Assembly: GCA_013180625.2 (NCBI GenBank)
Contig: SNVD02016148.1
Span: forward strand, 1-64,000
Length of the DNA stretch: 64,000 nt
Direction: 5' to 3'
DNA from: Boswellia sacra
Lineage: Eukaryota > Streptophyta > Magnoliopsida > Sapindales > Burseraceae
Part shown: piece after piece, positions 22,308 to 34,550 of the stretch
Layout: every line of letters starts with the position of its first letter
Numbering within the stretch: the first letter of the stretch is position 1
Program-made: the position numbers and the translations under genes
Notes under the pieces: generated by a model
The model's input: only the letters and a program-made list of their open reading frames with translations
The model's database searches: none
Told to the model about the DNA's origin: nothing

Positions 22308-23343
22308 TAGGGGTGGGCATTTGTCGGGTCGGGTCGGGTCGGGTCGGGTTTAGACCCGATCATATATACTCAAATCGGGTTTGGGTAAAGAAAAATCTAT
22401 CCGATATACAATATGTTGCACCCGTTGCTATTTGAACATACTCGGGTCGGGATAGGTTGAGTCTCATCAGGCACGATCGGGTTGGGTTTTAACCCAATAA
22501 GGCAATTTGAACTCAAATTATAATTTTACTTATTTTATTTTTTTATAATTAAAATTTTACAAATATTTATGTCTTATTATATCTCTAAAAGTCTAGAATA
22601 AATTATCTTTGGGAATTTTTTTATTATTTCTAGTTATATTGTAAATTAAAATGACAAATTGACAACAAAAATGATAAAAATAAATTCATAAAAATGTACA
22701 TAAATTTCTAATCGAAATTTCAAAAACCCAATAATTTAAAAAATTAAAAAACCAAGTTAATGAGACAAAGCTAAAAGCATAATCTTATTCTTGTGGTTGA
22801 AGAGCAAAAAAAAAAAAAAAATCGATGATATGGAGTAGAGTAGTTAACAAGAGAGAGGGCAAAAAAAAAATTAATAATAAGAGAAGACATGAGTAAGAGG
22901 TGAGTTGATGAGGTGAGAGGGATGATACTTGATGGTGATGAGAAAGAAGACAAATTGGTGAGGAAGGTGGTCCAGCCGCCGCCATTTGAGAGAGAGGAGG
23001 GGAGTGGGGGAGTGGAATGAGGATTGAATAATATTAAAGTGGGGTTAGGGTTACGAGAAAAGTCATATTTATACCTCTATTTTTGTGTGTTAAGGTCTAC
23101 AAAATTAGTATATGTCTAATAAATGACGTGATGACACATGTATATAAAGATATTTTAAAATAATTGATCGGGTTTGGATCGGGTTCGGGTTTTATGTAAA
23201 ATATCCAATCAATATCCGATGTTTGTCGGGTTCACATCTTAGTACCCGAGATCATTTTTTTTTATTAAGTACCGAATACACCCAATTTGAGTCAGATAAA
23301 TCCGATCGGGTCTCATCGGGTCGGATAAAAGTGTCCACCCCTA
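22308..23343 (+). mobile_element. hAT-like nonautonomous element (about 1.04 kb)
   Basis: The left end is TAGGGGTGGGCATTTG; the right end is the reverse complement of TAGGGGTGGACACTTT. Both lead inward into GGGTC/GACCC-rich sequence, with GGGTCGGGTCGGGTC near the left end. AGGAGAAC precedes the element (22300-22307) and recurs exactly at 23352-23359, eight bases beyond the apparent right end, a probable but displaced 8-bp target duplication. It has no transposase. Part of it is copied inverted at 13981-14282. Confidence 0.72.
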
Positions 23344-25106
23344 GTAGAAGAAGGAGAACTGCTACTAATGGGCTGGCAAAAATTTCTCGGGCCTATTTTT
23401 TTTCGTGGGCTCGTTTCTCTGTTTACAACTTTGAGCCCGGTCCCACCTCACGCTTCAGGGCAGCTGAGCAGGCAAGGTTGAATATTGAGATCGCTGATCC
23501 CCTACCATCACTAGTATTACAGATCACTATTGACCAATTGTATCACTCCAAGTCATCACTAGATTGTACTTTCATCCTCCACAAACTTGAGAGGCTTCGC
23601 AGATTTGCACGAGGTATTGGTGTCGTCATTTGTTGACATTCTTCCATCCCCTAATATACAATACACATGTTTGTGAAAGTACTAAAACCTTTTAAAAGAT
23701 TCAATTAGTCTGATAATCCTGTCAATTAAAAGATACAGTATTTTTCTTATGCGTAATATATTTTAAGAAAGGTGCTATTACAATAATAAAAAATAAAATA
23801 AAATGATCCTGCATCAGTATTTATTACAACATGATTTTCGTTGTTTTTTTTTAAATATATTGAACATAAATGTATATTTCAAAATTAAAGAGAAATTCAA
23901 AATACAATAAATAAACGAAGGAAGGGGTCTATATATACAACCATACAAACTGATGTTAAGGTCGTATAAAATTACTAAGTGGAAAACTAAAATAATAAAG
24001 GTGAATTGAAAAATACAAATTAGAGATGATCTAAAAAAATTAATCATTTTTACATAAATTTAATACCTGACCTTATTTCATAAACAGACAATTCGATAAT
24101 GGTATATTTTTAACATGATTGATTAATAGGGCATGGAGTGCTAAGATTTATATAGACGTTGAACATTACCATTTAATATTAAACAAAAGAGGTCGGTCTA
24201 AGATTGTCATGATATATAAATCTTTAAGTTAATTAATTTCGTTTTTTCTCTGGCAAGATCTTTTCTTTTATTCAAAACCTAACCACACATACCATTTCTA
24301 TTTGTCGAATTGAAACAAATTAGAGTTTTTAATTCTTTATGACATTTAAGGAATAAAATATTTTCAGGAACAAGCAAATCATAATGATTTTTGTCTCTAT
24401 TTTCGACAATTATTTGTTATCTTGGAATGGATTCATCAAATTTTTTTTATTAAGATAGTCTTTTTCTCGGTATTTTTTTATTAAATTTGCGCTTATTCTT
24501 ATCAACCAATGAAAAACCTATGGTTTGATATATTGAAAATTGTCTATCATTTTTTATAAACAGTTGTAGCAGATTGATAATCATTATTGGCCTTTCACCA
24601 ATTATGTAAGAGTGAAATCCTTCTCAACCATCAAAATATTCAGGCCCAATTCTCTCCTTTGAATGAAATATACAACAAATTCTCTTAGATTTCTCAATCA
24701 AAGCAGGAGACCATTTATTTTGATATTATTAGTTATTTTTGGATTGAAAACGTCATACCTCAACTGAAAACACAAATATTTTTTTCGTAATAAATGAAGT
24801 TACGGTTGTGTGTTGCTTTTGTAGTTTCTATTTTTTATCATGTCTGATCCTGCATATTTTTCTTCAACATCTTTTCTAGGGTTCCCTTGGCTTGCAGGAT
24901 CTTTTCCTCCTTGGCTTCCATTCTCAAATTTAAGATATATTTTTTTTTATTCGATGATATCAAAAGATCTCCCTTTTTCTTAACGAATAGAGGTTTTAGT
25001 TTTAATTTTAGTTTTGGTCACAATCTTTTGGTAAATAAAAGATATTATTTGTTCGCTGATAAATGAGATGACGAAATAATTGAGTTGAGGAATATTGTAG
25101 GGAAAA
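23344..25106. other. Unassigned region
   Basis: An open frame at 23223-23636 ends in a stretch with coding-like composition (about 23450-23635), but I do not recognise it and it overlaps the hAT-like end. The rest is AT-rich with no convincing gene, TIR or LTR. Confidence 0.4.
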
Positions 25107-25107
25107 T

Positions 25108-25216
25108 TGAAAAAATAGACAGAATTAGCGACCTGTAGTGAAAATTAGACACATCATAAAAAATTTTCATGCCATAGACACTTTTCTTGCAAAATGACCA
25201 AAATACCCCTTAAAAT
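25108..25216 (+). repeat. Left terminal inverted repeat of the MULE
   Basis: It matches the reverse complement of 39906-40019 with scattered mismatches and small indels. Long TIRs of about 100 bp are typical of Mutator-like elements. Confidence 0.85.
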
Positions 25217-25555
25217 TTGAAAAGAAAGAAGAAAGAAAAATAAACAAACCATCGTCACTCCTTCCATTTCTTTATTGTCCAAAATACTATTCAACAGCTT
25301 TGTTACATTTCATCTCATTGTTTACTCATAGAGTTGAAGCTGAGCAACAAGGTACGACAAACTTTCCTTAATCTCTCTCTAAATGGTGCAAGAATGTTGA
25401 AGTAGGTTGTAATTTTTTCGTTATTTATTGTTTTGGTAGCCGTCAACCGCATTATATAGCTTAAAATAGGGATATGTATCTGAATTAAGCTTAGAGATAT
25501 TGCGGTTTCTATCAAAATTTGCTGGAAACCGCAAATTTGTTGAGAAAATCTGGTA

Positions 25556-25915
25556 TCACAGTCAACGGGGAAGAAGACACGATTTATCGAGCGACTTCGC
25601 TTGATGTGTCGGATCTACTCTCGACATGTTGAGGGGTAATGTCAAGTGTCAAGGGATTGTGTTGAGTCTACAGTCGAGTGTCGAGTTAGTGCATCGAGTA
25701 TAGTGTCGACAGTGTCGATTGTCGGATGTGTATTTACTCAAGTTTGTGTGTCGAGTGTGGTTCGTCGAGTCTACGATCGAGTGTTGAGTTAGTGCATCGA
25801 GTGTAGTGTTGACAGCGTCGATCGTCGGATGTGTATTTAGTCAAGTTTGTGTGTCGAGTGCGGTTCGTCAAGTTTCGTGCATCGAGTGTCTTCATTTCGT
25901 CGAGATATGTCGAGC
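25556..25915 (+). repeat. GTCGAG-rich subterminal repeats, left side
   Basis: Two units of about 103 bp, starting near 25664 and 25767, share GAGTTAGTGCATCGAG and GTCGGATGTGTATTTA. Many GTCGAGTGTCG-like words precede them. The block lies just upstream of mudrA, mirrored by a similar block upstream of the Ulp1 gene at 38820-39410. It may be a transposase-binding or promoter region. Confidence 0.7.
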
Positions 25916-26012
25916 GTTTGGATAGAATTGTCGTTTTTGTGACCTATTTGAGCAATATCATAATGATTTTTTGTCCACGGACCTTACATGATATGTCTCT
26001 ATCATGTAGGAT

Positions 26013-28762
26013 ATGGAAACTTTACGCATCCTTATTCTATACAATGGTTATTGGATTATGCAAGAGAATGGTAGTTATTTGTACACTGGTGGGAGGGCCA
26101 AGCCATTGATAATTCGTAGGTGTGCTACCTATAATCAGTTGGTTGACTGTATTAGTACTGAAATGGGTTGGGATCTTTGTAAGCATAATATGACTTTAGA
26201 GGTTCAATTTGCTTTTAATGGTATTCCGCCAATGCCAACTCCTATTGAGACTGACAAAGATTTTTTTTTTATACAACATTGTTTGAAAGACCACCAGTCA
26301 TATACACCATTAATTGTCAAAGTTGAAGATAGAGAGAAGCAAAGATAGAGGTCAGGATCCGATGCAGTACGAAAGCAACAAAGTTCTTCTCATCCCTCTA
26401 TGTTTCACTCAGCAAGTGGAAGCAACCAATTAAGTGAGTCCACTCATGTTTGTGCACAACCACCATTCAATGATGACATTGGCATTGAGTTTGAGCAATA
26501 TTCAGGACATGCAGGGCATGAGTCAGTTGGCTGTTAGATGAAAGTGAGGAAGGGGTGCCCTCGTCAAGGCCATCGAGATTAGTACGTCATCTCGATAGCA
26601 TTAGAGAGTTTGAGAGTTTAGGCAATATTGATGTTAATAATGCTAATGATGATATTAATGATGACGATGGTGGTGATGAAGATGATGATGATGGTAGTGA
26701 TGATGTTAGTGAGAATGACGACGATGAGAATGATGATTGCACTGTTCGTATTGAAGATTTCGGTGAGGGTTTGAATGATTTTATTGTTGATAGGCAGGAT
26801 GTAGACGGTTCATATTTTGATAATGATGAACAGACGAAGATCTTGAATGATGTGAACCAGGATGTGCCGTTTACCATTCCTTCTCCAATTTACTTCGCAC
26901 CTACTCCTCCACTATACGGACATCAACAAGATCCAGTGTCGAATAATGAGCCGAGAATGGATGCAAATCCTATACATGAAGAAGCTAATTTGGGCTCTGA
27001 GAATGACAGCCGTCGGGCTAACACATTCAGGTGGATGCCGTCTATTGTGCATTCATCATCCGCAGTTGATGATGATGCTTCATCGTTTGTAGTTGATGGG
27101 ATTGAGGTTGCAGTTGGGCAGATGTTTAAAAGCAAAACAGAGCTTCATGAGAAGTTATCAAATTTGGCATTAAGACGCAACTTTCAATTCAAGGTGAGGA
27201 ACTCCAACATAACAAGGTTTGAGGTTGTATGCTATGCTGAATCTTGTAAATGGCGTTTACGTGCCACAAAGGTAGCCGATTCACATTTCTTCCAAGTGAA
27301 AAAGTATAAGAACCATCACACATGCTTCGGAGCCAGACTTCACCCAAACCACAAATAGGCAACTGCACATGTCATTGGCAAACATATTAAGAGGAAATTA
27401 GTTGAGGCATCAAGAATATATCATCCGAAGGATATTATGTCTGATGTTCAGGAGTCATTGGGTGTTAATATCACATAAAACAAGGCATGGAGGGCAAAGG
27501 AGGCAGCTTTGCAAGAACTTCACGGATCTCATGAGGAATCATTCACATTACTCCTCCAATACATGTACATGATTGAGAAAGCAAACCCGGGGACCAAAAT
27601 GACTTTAGAAACTGATGACAAAATTCATTTTAGATACTTTTTCATGAGTATGGGGGCCTCTATTGCTGGATTAACATCATCAATTAGGTCAGTTATCGCA
27701 GTTGATGAGTTTTTTTTGAAAGGGAAATATAAAGGTACAATGTTTTTGGCTTCTTGTATGGATGAAAATAAACAAATATACCCATTGGCATTTGGAGTTG
27801 GGCATTTTGAAAATGATAACTCGTGGAACTGGTTCGTGAGACAGTTGCATGATCATGTTGTACGAAACATCAGAGATCTTATTTTCATTTCTGACCGTCA
27901 TCGTAGCACTAAACGAGCCGTTGTAGAAGTTTTTCCTCATGTTGAAGGGTAACTTGAAGGCCATGTTCAAGGACAAGACTTTGTTGGATATATACTCTCG
28001 AGCTACAAGGACATATCACTGTGCTGATTTCAACTATCATATGCAGCAAATTGAATCGTATATGCCTGCAGGAGCAACTTATCTTCGAGAGATTGGAGTT
28101 GAAAAATTGGCACGTTCACAGTTTCATGGTCGGCGGTATAACATCATGACAACAAATATAGCTAAGTCAATGAACAGCTGCTTGCAACATGCACGATTCC
28201 TTTCGGTTATATTGTTAGCAGATTATTATCGAGCGAACTTGCAGTAATGGTTTTATGAGCATTGACAGTTATTTGCTAACTCAGAATTACATCTCTCGCC
28301 ATGGGCTAACAAGTTGATGGAGGAGCGTTTAAAGGAGGGCAAACGTATGAGGGTCAGTGGTATCTCTCTTACTATGTACGAGGTGAGAGGTAATGACCGT
28401 GTTAGCATTGTTGACATGCACGCTCGGACATGCATGTGCAGGGTGTTTGATCTTGACCAGCTTCCGTGTGCACATGTATTAGCAATTTGCAAACGTATGA
28501 ACCTACTGACGTGCCATGATTATTGTGCCCATTGGTATACGACTGAAACTTACTACATGCATATGCTCTGCCAGTTGTTCCTATTAGAGTTAGTAAGGAC
28601 TAGATGGTGCCTGAGGAGATACGCAGCATAGTGGTTCTATCACCAGTCATGAGGAGACCAACCGGTTGTCCTCGGAGAAAACGAATCTCTTCCGTCAGAG
28701 AGTCTAGCTCGTCTCGAACATGCGGGCGGTGTGGAAGTTCCAGGCACAATCGTTAAACTTGC
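26013..28762 (+). pseudogene. mudrA: MULE transposase (mudrA-like), decayed
   Basis: The likely start is ATG 26013, just after a possible splice acceptor. Domain order: an N-terminal MULE region (26013-26345); an acidic Asp-rich linker (26640-26740); the MuDR DNA-binding domain (about 27070-27345, GQMFKSKTELHEKL, RWKLR-type core, HHTC); the MULE transposase domain with Asp in VIAVDEFFLKGKYKG (codon 27704) and Asp in FISDRHRS (codon 27893); a SWIM zinc finger CMCRVFDLDQLPCAH (28434-28478); and a terminal zinc knuckle CGRCGSSRHNR (28718-28752). The conserved TNIAESMN block reads TNIAKSMN, losing a Glu often given as the third catalytic residue. In-frame stops near 26346, 27357 and 27477, a deletion near 27950 and a stop near 28246 make it inactive. 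Confidence 0.88.
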
Positions 28763-28969
28763 CGAAATCTAGTTCCACTTCATGATAGGGGATGATGTCT
28801 ACCAAATGTACGAAAGGGGTTTTTTTTTGTTTATGTAATATTATTTGTTTGCTATAAGCGACGTAGTCTATTTATTTTATTCCATCGGAGGCTAGGTCAA
28901 ATGAATAACTTTCATTTACATGTTATATGGAGTCACAGTTTCGGGATATGTGAGATTTAATGCAATACT

Positions 28970-29458
28970 CCATTATCGAAGCAGTCAGGTGGAGGAGGAG
29001 GAGGAGGCAGAGGAGGCCACGAAGGGTAACTTGATGGGTAAGCGAGTGGAGTTCTAAGCTTCGACGGTCATAACACCTGATCCTACCATCAATATTGATC
29101 AACTGAGATTTCTGATCCTACATGATTAAAGAAAAAAGGAAAACATATTAACACGTCGTCGCATTGATTTCGTTCTCTCTCTTAATTGATTTGGAATTTT
29201 TGTCCTAATATACATCCATTCGGCTACATATTATTTCAACCGCCCCAAATCAAAATTTATGTGGGAGCTCTGAGAGAGGAATTGTTTGTCCCTGTCTAGA
29301 TTTTGATGTCATTTTAGTTTTTATTTGAGCAAAATGCTTCATATTGGTGTATAATGTATAGTTTATTCGTTTGAACTAGCCTCTGATGGAATAAAATAAA
29401 TACACTACACGCTTAAAACCTGAAATAATATTACCTAGAGAAAAATACCTTGTATGTA
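28970..29458 (+). repeat. Left arm of a near-palindrome
   Basis: It is the reverse complement of 29731-30117 joined to 34551-34647, with roughly 85-90 percent identity by eye. Landmarks are CAGTCAGGTGGAGGAGG at the outer end and AGAGAAAAATACCTTGTAT at the inner end. It begins about 200 bases past the end of mudrA. Confidence 0.88.
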
Positions 29459-29484
29459 TTCGGCATAATTAATCGTGTTTTCAG

Positions 29485-29682
29485 GTTGACGTTAAAGCAA
29501 ATGAAAAGGCTCATTGGAATGAGAAGTTATGGTCTTCCTGTCCTGGTGATAGTGAATCAATAGCTAGTGAAGAAGAAGTTCATATGGATGTGTTGGGAGG
29601 AGATGTGAGTTATGTAGGTTTGGAGGATTTGAGAACTTCTTCTTTACTAGCTTTCCCTAACTTCTTCTTCTTTACGAAATAA
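29485..29682 (+). pseudogene. Exon-like 65-codon frame in the loop of the near-palindrome
   Basis: The frame follows a good splice acceptor (TGTTTTCAG) and runs 65 codons from VDVKANEKAHWNEKLW through SCPGDSESIASEEEVHMD to LLAFPNFFFFTK, then TAA. Its composition is protein-like, but I do not recognise the family. It has no start codon of its own. A captured host exon (Pack-MULE style) and the last exon of a lost MULE gene are both possible; the first is my guess. Confidence 0.35.
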
Positions 29683-29730
29683 AATAATATTACATAGAGA
29701 AAAATGCCTTGTATTCATTATGCTGTATAC

Positions 29731-30117
29731 ATACAAGGTATTTTTCTCTATGTAATATTATTTTGGGTTCTAAGCATGTAGTGTATGTATTTTATTCCAT
29801 CTGAGGCTAGTTCAAACGAATAAACTATACATTGTACACCAATATAAGGCATTTTGCTCAAATAAAAGCTAAAATGACATCAAAGTCTAGACAGGGACAA
29901 ACAATTCCTCTCTCAGAGCTCCTACATAAATTTTGATTTGGGGCAGTTGAAATAATATGTAGCTGAATGGATGTATATTAGGACAAAAATTCCAAATCAG
30001 TGAAGAGAGAGAACGAAATCCATGCGACAACGTGTTAATATGTTTTCCTTTTTTCTTTAATCATGTAGGATCAGAAATCCCAGTTGATCAATATTAATGG
30101 CAGGATCAGGTGTTATA
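29731..30117 (-). repeat. Right arm of the near-palindrome, inner part
   Basis: Complementary to 28970-29458. Its inner end also forms a small local hairpin with 29683-29714 (shared AATATTACATAGAGAAAAAT). The arm is interrupted at 30117 by the gypsy LTR and resumes at 34551. Confidence 0.88.
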
Positions 30118-30574
30118 TGTTACGACCCGCCCAATTTACTTATTAGAGTGGCCCAAATATGCTAGATAGAGGCTTGGCCCAGCTTCTAGAAAGCCTAAGC
30201 CCAAGCCCATCTTCTAGAATTCTCTAGCAAGATAAGTTCTAGAATTATCTCTTGCATTTATCTAGATAATTTAGTAGATAATATTCTCTTGTACATATCT
30301 AGATAATTTAGTAGATAAGAATGAATTAGGACCTTTAGATGCATTAGATCTTAGCCATTCATTTGAGAGGTGGTTCACTATATAAACCCTTCCAATGCTC
30401 ATTTGTAAATCATCCAAGAAATCCACACAAATCTAAGCAAAGTTGCTCTTCGGCTCAACGATCCTCTCTTCTTCTTGAGCAAGAAGACTAGCATCAAGGC
30501 TTACTTAGCAATTTTTGAGTTAAGTTGCCTAAGTGCCACATGAGCGTGCTGCACAAACCTCTAAGCTCGTGACA
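30118..30574 (+). repeat. 5' LTR of the chromovirus (457 bp)
   Basis: Runs from TGTTACGACCCG to GCTCGTGACA. TATATAAA at 30379-30386. It carries about 25 bases near 30215-30240 that the 3' LTR lacks, plus scattered substitutions, so the insertion is not recent. Confidence 0.9.
30379..30386 (+). promoter_or_regulatory. Chromovirus LTR TATA box
   Basis: TATATAAA followed by CCC; the same site is at 34352-34359 in the 3' LTR. Confidence 0.55.
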
Positions 30575-30576
30575 GT

Positions 30577-30587
30577 TGGTATCAGAG
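30577..30587 (+). other. Primer binding site, initiator tRNA-Met type
   Basis: TGGTATCAGAG two bases after the 5' LTR, matching the complement of the plant initiator tRNA-Met 3' end. Confidence 0.85.
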
Positions 30588-30607
30588 TATAGTTCGAGTA
30601 CAAGAGC

Positions 30608-33600
30608 ATGGCATCTGACTTTGAAGTGACCATGGAGGAGCAAGTTCGTGGACAAGATGAGCAACCTCAACCACGCCCACTAGAAAAACGAGGTAAGTCC
30701 AAAGCTCCACTCTCCAAGTCTTTAGAGCCTTATGTTGCTATCTTAGAGCAAGCTATCTCGGGGATGGACAATGCAATTGAAGGCCTCTCTGACCGTCTCG
30801 AAGGCCTAGAGACGGATTATGGAGAGATAACCCAAGCAACAAAGTCCAACATCCTTGAGTTTAACAATGCTTATGAAAAGGAGCTACACAACCTTACACG
30901 AGAGCTTATCGGCTTGCGAACCTTTGTGGAGCATAAGTTACGAGCAATCCGTGTGGAAGTGGAGGAAACTCGCATGGAATGGGAGAAGCATCAATGTGAT
31001 TGTGCTAACCCCTCTTATACAAGTGGGCTAAGCACCATGCACGTGCCTACTCCCGCCACATACAATGGCACTCGCAACGCCACGGAAGTTGAAAACTTCC
31101 TATTCGGCTTAGAGCAATACTTCGAAGCCAAATGTGTCCATGATGATGCTTCGAGGATCAGCATTGCACCGACATCCGTACGAGATGCAGCCCAATTGTG
31201 GTGGCGTTGAAAGCATGGAGACGCGGGCAGAGATATCTTATCCCTTTGCACATGGGAGGACTTCAAAAGAGAACTTCGGAAGCACTTCTCTCCTAGCAAT
31301 GCCGGAAAAGAGGCAAGAGGTTGCCTCCACCGATTGAAGCAAAGCGACACCATTCGAGAGTACATCAAAGATTTCACTACCATCATCCTTGAAATCGAAG
31401 GTATGTCTGAAAAAGACTCTCTCTTCTACTTCCTCGATGAGTTAAAGGATTGGGCGAGGGTTGAGCTCAAAAGGTGCGGCGTGCAAAATCTTGATGACGC
31501 CATAGCCGTGGCCGAATCTCTCGTAGACTACTCATCCCAATCGAAGGAGAGGAAGACCAACCATGGTTAAGATAGGGGAGAGCGGAATGCCAAGAAAGAC
31601 CATACTCGAAAGGAAGGTGGTGCACGTAAACTATCTGGGGGAGACAAGCGCGACACACCTAACAAAGGTAAGTCCGATGCCCCTAAACCAAAAAGTCCTT
31701 GCTTCATTTGTGATGGCCCTCATTGGGTGCGTGATTGCCCAAAGAGGAAGACCCTCAATGCCCTAGCCGCTCAACATGAGGGCATTCAAAATGAGGAGCC
31801 TCAAGCGAAGATGGGTTCTCTCTATACCATTGGCGCACTTAACAGACCCACCCATGTTCAAAAGGGTTTAATGTATGTGAACGCCACAATCAATGGCAAG
31901 GATGTGCATGCGATGCTTGATAGGGAGCCACGCATGACTTCATCTCCATGGAAGAGGCCAAACGGTTAGGCCTCGAATATACCAATGGAGGAGGCACCAT
32001 CAAGGCGGTAAACTCACCTACCAAGGCAATATTGGGAGTGTCTAAGGCAACGTTAGTGCAACGTGGCACATGGAGTGGTAAGCTTGATTTCTCCATCGTC
32101 CCCATGGATGACTTTCAAGTAGTGCTAGGCATGGAATTCTTCGACCAAGTCCATGCTTTCCCCATACCAGCCTCTAACTCCCTTAGTATCATCGACGGGA
32201 GTCAATCATGCATGGTTATGGCGGAACGTGTACCAAAGGTTGAGAAAAAGATGCTATCCGCGCTACAGTTGAAACGGGGGATGAAGAAAGATCCAAGTTT
32301 CCTTGCCACCGTTCGAGAACTAAACGATGTGGAGAGGGCATCACCATTTCCAAAGACCCATTGCCAAGACGGGTTCAAGCCGTCCTTAAGGAATACAAGG
32401 ACATCATGCCCCAAAAACTTCCAAAGAAGTTGTCTCCACAATGGGAAGTGGATCATCAAATCGAGTTGGAGCCTCCAGCCATGGTGCCTTACTGCATGGT
32501 GCCACCCGAACGTGTAGAGTTGAAGAAACAACTCCAAGACTTGCTCGAGTACAAAGCGGGCAAGGCAAATGTTGTGGCCGATGCCCTAAGTCGCAAGGCA
32601 GAACTCGTCACCTTAAGTGCAAGTCGTCTACAAAGTGTGCTCATCGACCGCATCAAACAAGGCCTAGAGCACGATCCCTTAGCCAAGAATCTCTTACACT
32701 TGGCAAGTGAGGGGAAGACACGACGCTTTTGGCTTGACGAAGGCCTACTCCGCACAATTGGGAATCGTCTCTTCGTGCCAAGACATGGAAACTTGCGAAA
32801 GGAGATCATCAAAGAGTGCCATGATTCCAAGTGGGCTGGTCACCCAGGAATGGCATGAACCCTTACACTCTTACAAGATTCCTACTATTGGCCTCAAATG
32901 CGGGAAGACGTGGAGGGCTATGTAAGGACTTGTCTTGTGTGCCAACATGACAAGGTTGAGCACCAATGTCCCGTGGGTTTACTTGTACCCCTACCCATTG
33001 CGGAAAGGCCATGGCAAAGCATGTCGATGGACTTCATCATGGCCTTGCCAAAATCTTAAGGGTATGGAAGCATAATGGTGGTAGTTGATCAATTTAGCAA
33101 ATATGCCACCTTCATACCATCTCTACGGATTGCACTGCGGACGAAGCCGCTCGAGCATTCCTTAAACACATAGTGAAGCTATGGAGAGTTTCACAAAACA
33201 TCGTAAGTAATCGTGACCCTCGCTTCACGGGACATTTTTGGGGAGAGCTTTTCAAAATGTTGGGGACCGACTTGAGCTTCTCAACAAGCTTCCACCCCCA
33301 AATCGATGGGCAAACCGAGCGCATCAATGCTTTATCTGAGCTATATTTGAGGCATTATGTGAGCACTCATCAACATGACTAGGCAAAGTTGCTAGACGTT
33401 GCCCAATTCTCACATAATCTCCAAAGGAGTGAGGCAACGGGTAAGAGTCCGTTCGAGATTGTGACAGGATAACAACCTATGACTCCACATGCCATAGCCT
33501 CAACCTATGGAGGGAAGAGTCCGACGGCATACAAGCTCGCAAAGGAATGGCATGAACAAGCCGACATCACGCGAGCATGCTTAGACAAAGCTGTCAAGCG

Positions 33601-34045
33601 GATGAAGAAATGGACAGACACTAAGAGACGACACCTCGCATTCCAAGAGGGGGATTTGGTGCTTATCAAGCTATTACCCCAACAATTCAAGTCACTTCGC
33701 AAAGTACACAAGGGGTTGGTACGGAAATACGAAGGTCCTTTCCCTATTATCAAGCGAGTGGGTGAAGTCTCCTATAAAGTCCGATTGCCACCCAACCTCA
33801 AGATCCATCCGGTCTTCCATGTGAGTTTTCTCAAGCCCTATCATGAGGACAAGGAAGATCCAACTAGAAGTGAGTCCAAGAGAGCACCCACAGTCGTTGT
33901 CACCGTATTCGACAAGGATGTAGAGTACATTCTTACAGACCGAGTGATTCGAATGAGGGGAGTTCCACCATACATTGAGTACTTGGTCAAGTGGAAAAAC
34001 CTTCCGGATAGTGAGTCTAGTTGGGAACGCGAAGACACCTTGTGA
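30608..34045 (+). pseudogene. Chromovirus gag-pol remnant lacking most of RT and RNase H
   Basis: Gag starts at ATG 30608 with a coiled-coil-like region (30720-30990) and the gag core (VENFLFGLEQYFEAK, QLWWR), stopped by TGA at about 31208. It continues in other frames to an intact zinc knuckle CFICDGPHWVRDC (31700-31740) and a protease (DFSIVPMDDFQVVLGMEFF near 32090). Near 32550 the frame jumps from the RT N terminus (ELKKQLQDLLE) to the RNase H end (YKAGKANVVADALSRK), so roughly 1 kb of RT/RNase H is missing. Integrase follows with zinc finger (32800-32950), core (MDFIMALP near 33030, SNRDPRFTGHFWGE near 33205) and a C-terminal chromodomain (33905-34044, EYLVKWKNLPDSESSWE). Multiple frameshifts are present. 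Confidence 0.9.
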
Positions 34046-34119
34046 CAATTTGGCGAGCACATCCAACGCTACAAGGACGAGAGCGCACCGAGGATGTCAC
34101 AGAATTAGGCGGGGGAGGA

Positions 34120-34546
34120 TATTACGACCCGCCTAATTTACTTGTTAGAGTGGCCCAAATATGTTAGCAGCTTGGCCCAGCTTCTAGAAAGCCCAAGCCC
34201 TAGCCCATCTTCTAGAATTATCTCTTGTATTTATCTAGATTACTTAGTAGATAATATTCTCTTGTACATATCTAGATAATTTAGTAGATAAGAATGAATT
34301 AGAACCCTTAGATGCATTAGATCTTAGTCATTCATTTGAGAGGTGGTTCACTATATAAACCCCTCCAATGCTCATTTGTAAATCATCCAAGAAATCCACA
34401 CAAATCCAAGCAAAGTTGCTCTTCGGCTCAACGATCCTCTCTTCTCCTTGAGCGAGAAGACTAGCATCAAGGCTTACTTAGCAACTTTCGAGTCAAGTTG
34501 CCTAAGTGCCACACGAGCATGCTGCGCAAACCTCTAAGCTCGTGAC
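34120..34546 (+). repeat. 3' LTR of the chromovirus (427 bp)
   Basis: Pairs with 30118-30574. Starts TATTACGACC (the 5' LTR has TGTTACG) and ends CTCGTGACA. Preceded by the purine-rich GGCGGGGGAGGA. Confidence 0.9.
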
Positions 34547-34550
34547 ATAT

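Larger units (their letters stand above)
30118..34546 (+). mobile_element. Chromodomain-bearing Ty3/gypsy retrotransposon (chromovirus), internally deleted
   Basis: The LTRs are 30118-30574 and 34120-34546, with an initiator-Met primer site after the first and a polypurine tract (GGCGGGGGAGGA) before the second. TATA flanks both ends (30114-30117 and 34547-34550), a short candidate target duplication. Coding order is gag, protease, a stub of RT, integrase, chromodomain. Removing it restores the palindrome arm exactly, which confirms the boundaries. Confidence 0.92.

Noticed and set aside
22320..22350. Telomere-like or G-quadruplex array
   Set aside because: The GGGTC repeats belong to the subterminal region of the hAT-like element and do not match the plant telomere repeat.
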